Part shown: in pieces, positions 60,601 to 64,000 of the stretch
Position numbering within the stretch: position 1 is the first letter of the stretch
Layout of the letters: each line of letters opens with the position of its first letter
Origin: Spirodela intermedia
Lineage: Eukaryota; Streptophyta; Magnoliopsida; Alismatales; Araceae
DNA: 64,000 nucleotides
Direction of reading: 5' to 3'
NCBI GenBank assembly: GCA_902729315.2
Contig: LR746275.1
Coordinates: 2,574,501-2,638,500, forward strand
Translations under genes and position numbers: made by a program
The notes under the pieces: generated by a model
What the model was told of the DNA's origin: nothing
Database searches by the model: none
What the model saw: the letters and a program-made list of their open reading frames with translations, nothing else

Positions 60601-63561
60601 AGTGATTATGGATAATACAAAGTGTGCATCCATATCTTTCCCAACTGATTTCCAATTGAAAGTCTTGAATGCAAAAGCAAGCATATACAGAATTCCCATA
60701 GGCGGGATCAGTCTATTTGTTGAAGAGATTTCTCTAGTAGACAAATTTGGTAACCTAGACTGACATGGAGAAGAGAGAGGCCAGAAGAGGTCGTGTACCA
60801 GGTGTATGGAAGTATAAACAGGAAGAAGGTAGGAGTCAAGGAGGCAGATTCAATGATAAAAATGCCCACCAAATCTAATCCCAATGATTGGACCGTGGTG
60901 AAAACAAATAATGGGAGATCCTTGTTAGGGACACCTCCGAAACTCTCTCTCCAAGTGGCCTCCGTTAATTTTAAGAAAAAGCAATGTCCAAGGTATTTGG
61001 AAATGGCCACAGTGCTAGGTAGTGTATGAATGTGATAAAGTTATACAAGATGCGGAGACATTGGTCACTGAAGACAGTTGACATGAGCGAGAAAAAAACA
61101 GAACCTTTCAGGGGGCCACCTGTCCAAGTCCAACTCCTTTGGCATCAATGATGACTGGTCATCAAAGATGAAATCTAGCAAAGTCAGAGCGTTCGAAAAT
61201 TATACACACTTCAAAGACACGAGTAGAATCAGAAGATCTTAACAATTTCTACAGAAGAGTTTTAGGAAATATGACAGACTAACTGGTTTTAAAGTTTCTT
61301 CCTCTTCCAACAGAAACTTTCATCTGGAATAGTTGATGCTGATCAAGAAAATATTACAAATAGGTCGCCACATCATCTTTCAAAATCAGCGCTTAGTTTT
61401 GATTCCATCTTCCAAAGAAATTTTATATGCAGCGAAGTGGACAAGACAACCTTTAAGGTTTCCACAGGCTAGAGGTCAAACTGCATGACATGACAGAATA
61501 TAAAGAAAACGTTGGGCCCTTAAAGTTCAGACAGGTCAAGACTTTCTGGAGAGCATGGCAAAATGGAAATTCATTTTCCAGTTGCTTTTACTTGGTAAAC
61601 TCAAAACTTGAGAAAAAAAACACGGGAGCACGTGTATGTAGCCATGCCTACTCAATAATATCATTCTGGAGAATAGAGAGCACTTATTTTTCATATGTGC
61701 TGCAGCTCTACATCGATATATATATATATATGACCAATAACTACACCTCTGCAAAGGTTCTGCGGTTTACGTAAGTTGAATATGAAAATGAAAAGGAAAT
61801 TCGAATCCAAAGGGAAACTCTGATTTTATTCTAGCTGAAACCACACGTTGGAGTATATCATAAACAAAAGAGGTAAAAGATATATACAGGATTTATATTT
61901 TAGCAGATTGAAGAAATTCTTGATGGAGAATAGCCTTTACCAACAACTTAGTTGCCTCTTTAGATTCAGAAATTTCGTTAATTTGTTGCTAGATTACTCT
62001 TGCCATCAATGATTGTAAGCAGTAATAGTAGAAGAATGTGCGTGCAAAGTGAGAATCCAGATCTTTTATTTCATGAAAAAAGAGATAATATGAGATCTGT
62101 GATAGAACATAAAAAATAAAAACTGCACATGTATTCGTGTCTAGTAATCTAAAAACTAGGCATAAATCTAGTAATCTAAAAACTAGGCATAAACCCCCAC
62201 AACAGGATTTCAATTGAAGACCAATGGAACCAAGGTTAAGAAAAAGAAAATTGGTAAACTGGAACAAAAAAAGAACAATTTACCATTGAATAGAAAAAAC
62301 AATCTGCTGATCAATTTGGGATCTTCTAAATTGGCACCAGAAGCTTTTCGTTTTAAAAGCTCTTCTCCTCTCTTGACAACGGACTCATGACTTGAACAAC
62401 AAAAAATGAAAAAGTTCCGTTATAATTAAACATCACAAGCGAACCATGAGAGCTTGAACAATTTCTAACATTCCTTACCTATCGGAACAAGCGGCCAAAT
62501 AGAGTGGATAGACAACGTCGGGATGAAGATTTAGAGCATCTATTACATTCAGAATGCCAATCTGTAACAGTTCCAACCAACATGAGGTTCTTGGTATTGA
62601 CAAACGCGAAAGGATTATAAAGCTGAATAAGAAACTGACTTACCTTTCTCATTATAAGCAGATCACCCTTCAATGGAAGCTTACCAGTAACACGATCAGA
62701 CTGAGCAGGAGAAAGTCCCAGTGAGCATCCAGTGCTGCAAAAAGCATCTATTCCACGGTTATAACTAGAAGAAATAAACACTAATACTGCAAACTGTAAG
62801 CCACAATGACAGACTTACCCAAGTGACGGTGGTTGGTATAAAAGTGTCCAGAGACAAAAATCAACAAATACTTGTCTATCCCCCTCGTCCACAATCAGTT
62901 TATATTTATTTCCAATGGTTTCATCAATCCGAGCTGAATGGCATTCACCAACTACCTGAAACGAACCAAGATTCAAACATGCAAGGTTACATGTACAGTC
63001 ATCTAGAACACGAAGTACCAGGAAAAACTGGATTCAAGATACGTTCTAATTAAATGTATACCTTTTTATTGTTACAAGAACAGAGAAAATTCGATTTTTT
63101 TAATAAACGACACTTTTTGAGAATTTTTAACTAGACTCCAACAACTAATTTAATGCTTCGTTCATTTGGAATTAGTGAGTCTAATAGAGCCAAAAAAGAT
63201 ATCAAGCATTTTTGACATTTAAAGCATGGCACCATGACCCAAGGTTGAACGTTTCTGCAAGCACAAGCGATCCAAGGCATTGGATTCGGGAATCTCATCA
63301 AACTCGATCAACAGATGGCTTTTATAAACACTTCAAACCATTGACAAAAGTGGATTAGGTTCTCTGCCAGGAAATTACCATTGACCAGAGTAAAAATAAC
63401 AACTGGCTTTAGTACGTGACAATCGTATTGACAATATGATGACGATCTTATGGCATATAACATATTAATACCTTCAAAACATTTCTCAATAAGATATCCT
63501 GATGCTGAGAAGGAAGCTTTTTAATGTTTGTCACAAATTCGGGTGCCAAGTTTGCCTTTTC
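24659..63561 (-). CDS. ECM29: Proteasome adaptor/scaffold protein ECM29 (C-terminal 34 exons; 5' part beyond the window)
   Basis: Exons in transcript order: 63472-63561, 62819-62955, 62644-62734, 62479-62561, 62284-62390, 60240-60392, 56286-56350, 55398-55485, 54761-54839, 54557-54665, 50645-50704, 49906-50024, 48523-48591, 47650-48013, 47363-47541, 47149-47221, 45116-45266, 44841-45007, 44322-44669, 42826-42993, 42462-42755, 42059-42235, 41634-41897, 41150-41248, 40757-40941, 33910-34245, 29037-29190, 28807-28917, 27180-27347, 25770-25893, 25284-25451, 25104-25198, 24941-25000 and 24659-24844. They total 5121 nt and 1706 residues plus stop, with every phase matching. Recognisable stretches include EKANLAPEF, RLFNALKLEDQSLRLTIQEA, PHLRSLIPRLVRYQYDPDKN, WRSREASCLALADIIQGRKF and EEKSGAAKRAFAAACA. 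The protein is an array of HEAT-like helical repeats, as in ECM29, which tethers the 26S proteasome to other partners and controls its assembly. Arabidopsis has about 1826 residues, so roughly 120 N-terminal residues should lie to the right. The gene is bloated by transposons in introns yet shows no frame damage, so it is probably functional. Confidence 0.93.
25051..25081. repeat. (AAAT)n microsatellite in an ECM29 intron
   Basis: Seven to eight AAAT units close to the acceptor side of a short ECM29 intron. Confidence 0.85.
25606..25675. repeat. Perfect 25-bp inverted repeat (hairpin) in an ECM29 intron
   Basis: The arm at 25606-25630, built of TTTTA units and ending TTTTCTCC, is the exact reverse complement of 25651-25675, with a 20-base loop. 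It lies between ECM29 exons 25284-25451 and 25770-25893. Confidence 0.85.
25894..27179 (-). other. ECM29 intron of 1.3 kb without recognised content
   Basis: AT-rich, with poly-T and poly-A runs near 26840 and 27048. No domain-bearing frame or repeat family was recognised. Confidence 0.5.
27348..28806 (-). other. ECM29 intron of 1.5 kb without recognised content
   Basis: AT-rich spacer between the MWE and GKDAVLL exons. Short open frames only; nothing recognisable. Confidence 0.5.
29275..29489 (+). repeat. 5' LTR of Copia element 1
   Basis: Shares its start (GGGAAAAA.GTGTAAT), middle (GTCAGTTTCCTTAACC) and end (TTTGCGTCA) with the copy at 33258. The first two bases appear as CA where the other copy has TG. 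Confidence 0.8.
32534..32804. mobile_element. Candidate small insertion inside the RNase H region of Copia element 1
   Basis: About 271 bp separates DVDYAG from NRRSTFGYC, two pieces of RNase H that are normally adjacent. Its ends form an imperfect inverted repeat (TGTCAGACAAGCTAGGATCT against TGTCAAACTAGGATCT), and it is flanked by GTTAA (32529-32533) and GTTAG (32805-32809). This fits a MITE-like insertion with a 4-5 bp duplication. A local duplication within RNase H is an alternative, because the left edge also resembles SDRRSTSGYC. Confidence 0.4.
33258..33421 (+). repeat. 3' LTR of Copia element 1 (internally deleted)
   Basis: Matches the 5' copy but is about 51 bases shorter. The segment between two GTCAGTT copies in the 5' LTR is missing, as expected for a deletion between short direct repeats. 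Confidence 0.8.
34246..35117 (-). other. ECM29 intron sequence left of Copia element 2
   Basis: Between the RVGVANFIS exon and the 5' LTR of element 2. AT-rich; the open frame at 34313-34522 does not fit the ECM29 phase and is not an exon. No other feature seen. Confidence 0.5.
35118..35328 (+). repeat. 5' LTR of Copia element 2
   Basis: Starts TGTTACACAG and ends TCATGACA, immediately before the tRNA-Met primer site. It contains TATAAATA near 35253, a likely TATA box. Confidence 0.95.
35329..35340 (+). other. Primer binding site (tRNA-Met) of Copia element 2
   Basis: TGGTATCAGAGC, complementary to the 3' end of initiator tRNA-Met, directly abuts the 5' LTR. Confidence 0.93.
35514..35782 (+). 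repeat. 41-bp tandem repeat array (about 7 copies) in the leader of Copia element 2
   Basis: Copies start near 35514, 35555, 35596, 35637, 35676, 35717 and 35758, each opening ACACCAT and containing GATGGTGGCAGA or GATAGTGGC. Within each unit CACCATC and GATGGTG are inverted, so each could fold into a small hairpin. Two sub-types alternate in the right half, one with CGTTTCTTGATGGTG and one with CATTTCGTGATAGTG. Confidence 0.9.
38337..38508 (+). repeat. 33-bp minisatellite in the integrase-RT linker of Copia element 2
   Basis: About five copies built on GATGCCCATGAA, in phase with the reading frame, so the linker encodes a repeated DAHEQDLP-type peptide. It lies between integrase and RT, a region variable in Copia polyproteins. 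Confidence 0.8.
40260..40472 (+). repeat. 3' LTR of Copia element 2
   Basis: Starts TGTTATGCAG right after GAGGGGGAG and ends TCGTGACA, followed by the target duplicate ATTTA. It differs from the 5' LTR mainly by C/T and G/A transitions. Confidence 0.95.
42994..44321 (-). other. ECM29 intron of 1.3 kb without recognised content
   Basis: Between the PEIQ and EAFSHLLG exons. AT-rich with several short open frames on both strands, none with family resemblance. Confidence 0.5.
45267..47148 (-). other. ECM29 intron of 1.9 kb, with a possible LTR relic
   Basis: Mostly unrecognised AT-rich DNA. A stretch at about 46440-46645 has LTR-like features (CTCTCTTGAG near the middle and TCTGATATCAGAAG at its right edge, resembling a decayed primer site), which might be a solo LTR. 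No second copy was found in the window. Confidence 0.35.
47303..47340. repeat. (GA)n microsatellite next to an ECM29 exon
   Basis: GA tract interrupted by AATA, ending 23 bases before the splice donor of the exon 47363-47541 (minus strand), so it falls inside the intron. Confidence 0.85.
48592..49905 (-). other. ECM29 intron of 1.3 kb with unrecognised open frames
   Basis: Two plus-strand frames (48682-48894 and 49048-49278) have moderately coding-like composition, but I cannot match either to a family. They may be remnants of an inserted element. Confidence 0.35.
51340..54142 (+). mobile_element. Internally deleted Ty1/Copia remnant (element 3) in an ECM29 intron
   Basis: The left end has a partial LTR ending CACATCA at 51467, followed by TGGTATCAGAACG (primer site). 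The right LTR spans about 53914-54142 and ends CACATCA as well. Gag, protease and most of the integrase are missing: only about 600 bases separate the primer site from the integrase-RT linker (HESESYY near 52160). RT follows (AYKTFITGLNSI near 52520; FDVKNAFVHGNLEKEIYM near 52757; LGKLRYFLGIEV near 53104), then RNase H fragments to about 53860. Many stops and frameshifts are present. Orientation is again antisense to ECM29. Confidence 0.8.
53914..54142 (+). repeat. 3' LTR of Copia element 3
   Basis: Begins TGTTAGAAG after the purine-rich TTGAGGGGACA and ends CACATCA. Its right half matches 51347-51467 (shared CCTAACCCTTCACCT and GGATCACATCA-like blocks). The left half has no clear partner at the other end. 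Confidence 0.7.
56351..60239 (-). other. ECM29 intron of 3.9 kb holding a foldback element
   Basis: Between the GCIYG and SATTSRLKQLG exons. Apart from the large inverted repeat at 57607-58757, I see only AT-rich DNA and short frames without resemblance to known proteins. Confidence 0.55.
57607..58757. mobile_element. Foldback-type long inverted repeat, about 1.15 kb
   Basis: The two halves are imperfect reverse complements meeting near 58208 with almost no loop. Matching blocks include ACTTGTGGCCTGCTAG (57623 onward against 58726-58742), CACAATTGTGAATG, GGTGGAAATAATG, AACAAATGGATTTGACATCT, GGTGACTGGATTGGGTAG and TTTGAATCAAT near the centre. The left half also contains a direct duplication of about 67 bp (57857-57990) absent from the right half. 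No transposase frame is present. A transcript through it would form a long double-stranded hairpin. Confidence 0.8.
60393..62283 (-). other. ECM29 intron of 1.9 kb with an unrecognised inserted-looking stretch
   Basis: About 60560-61640 is less AT-biased than neighbouring introns and has fairly long plus-strand frames (60566-60763 and 60793-61029, the latter with NPNDWTVVKTNNGRSLLGTP). I cannot name a family. It may be a decayed non-LTR or other retroelement. A (TA)n run lies near 61717-61731. Confidence 0.35.
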
Positions 63562-64000
63562 CTGTAGAAAACACAATACTGTTCAGAGAAGAATAATGCA
63601 CAACACTAATACATTGGTCTGTACCATACAACAAAGCGTTTTAGGGGAAAAAAAATCACAATTATGGAAAAAAAAGAGCAAAAAATGTAACTGAAAAAAA
63701 CATATAAAAAGAAACGAAATTCCGCGAAACTTTTTGTGCACATCAGAGAATTGGTGAAACAAACATAAGAAGGAAATAAATACAAAATAACCAAGAAGGT
63801 GTGTTCGTTCATCTCCATTTTCTAGTAGTTTTGTTAATAACTTTTGTTTGTCTTTCAGTAAATATTAAATTGTTTTTCTTAGCATTCTCTCCAGATTGTC
63901 CACGACAGTTCAGGTAAGAGGACTTTCCGTCACTCTATCCCTGGGCAGCACAAATATGTCTTGCGAATCTATCAATGCAGACATGTAACACTACAGTTTA
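63562..64000 (-). other. ECM29 intron at the right edge
   Basis: AT-rich sequence 5' of the first visible ECM29 exon. No exon could be identified, so the next upstream exon lies beyond the window. Confidence 0.5.

Noticed and set aside
1-64000. CRISPR array, bacterial operon or new defence-like system
   Set aside because: The window is a spliced plant nuclear sequence; the tandem repeats seen are microsatellites, minisatellites and LTR structures, with no unique-spacer arrays.

Overview
This is nuclear DNA of a flowering plant. The evidence is many short spliced exons with GT-AG introns, plant-only gene families (CDPK-related kinase, the chloroplast Holliday-junction resolvase MOC1, a plant bHLH-ACT-like factor), Ty1/Copia LTR retrotransposons with a tRNA-Met primer site, and abundant (GA/CT)n tracts in promoters and leaders. 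Several first exons are very GC-rich while introns are AT-rich. That would fit a monocot, but I cannot settle the lineage. No ribosomal RNA, tRNA or CRISPR feature was seen.

Layout. Bases 1-8.4 kb hold a cyclophilin of the CYP22/PPIH type (+) facing a CDPK-related kinase (-). From 8.4 to 11.5 kb is a microsatellite-rich divergent promoter region. From 11.5 to 17.8 kb, MOC1 (+) converges on a METTL21-like methyltransferase gene (-). From 19.5 to 23.9 kb, a two-exon bHLH factor (+) converges on the mitochondrial-type co-chaperonin CPN10 (-). From 24.66 kb to beyond the right end lies one very large gene (-) for the proteasome adaptor ECM29. Its last 34 exons (1706 residues) can be traced with every splice phase closing; the N-terminal part lies outside the window.

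The ECM29 introns hold almost all the mobile DNA. There are three degenerate Copia elements (about 29.3-33.4, 35.1-40.5 and 51.3-54.1 kb), all antisense to the gene, a foldback element of about 1.15 kb (57.6-58.76 kb), short hairpins, and stretches of unrecognised sequence. Copia element 2 has both LTRs, a primer site, a polypurine tract and an exact 5-bp target duplication.

The genes are unrelated housekeeping or regulatory loci and not a pathway cluster. CYP22 (splicing), ECM29 (proteasome), CPN10 (mitochondrial folding) and MOC1 (plastid DNA segregation) look like basic cell functions; CRK and bHLH look like signalling and transcription. I do not see a new multi-gene system. The most unusual items are a probable U12-type AT-AA intron in the methyltransferase gene, the foldback element, and a 41-bp hairpin-bearing tandem array in the leader of Copia element 2. 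All exon coordinates below were worked out by eye from reading frame, splice sites and recalled family sequences.
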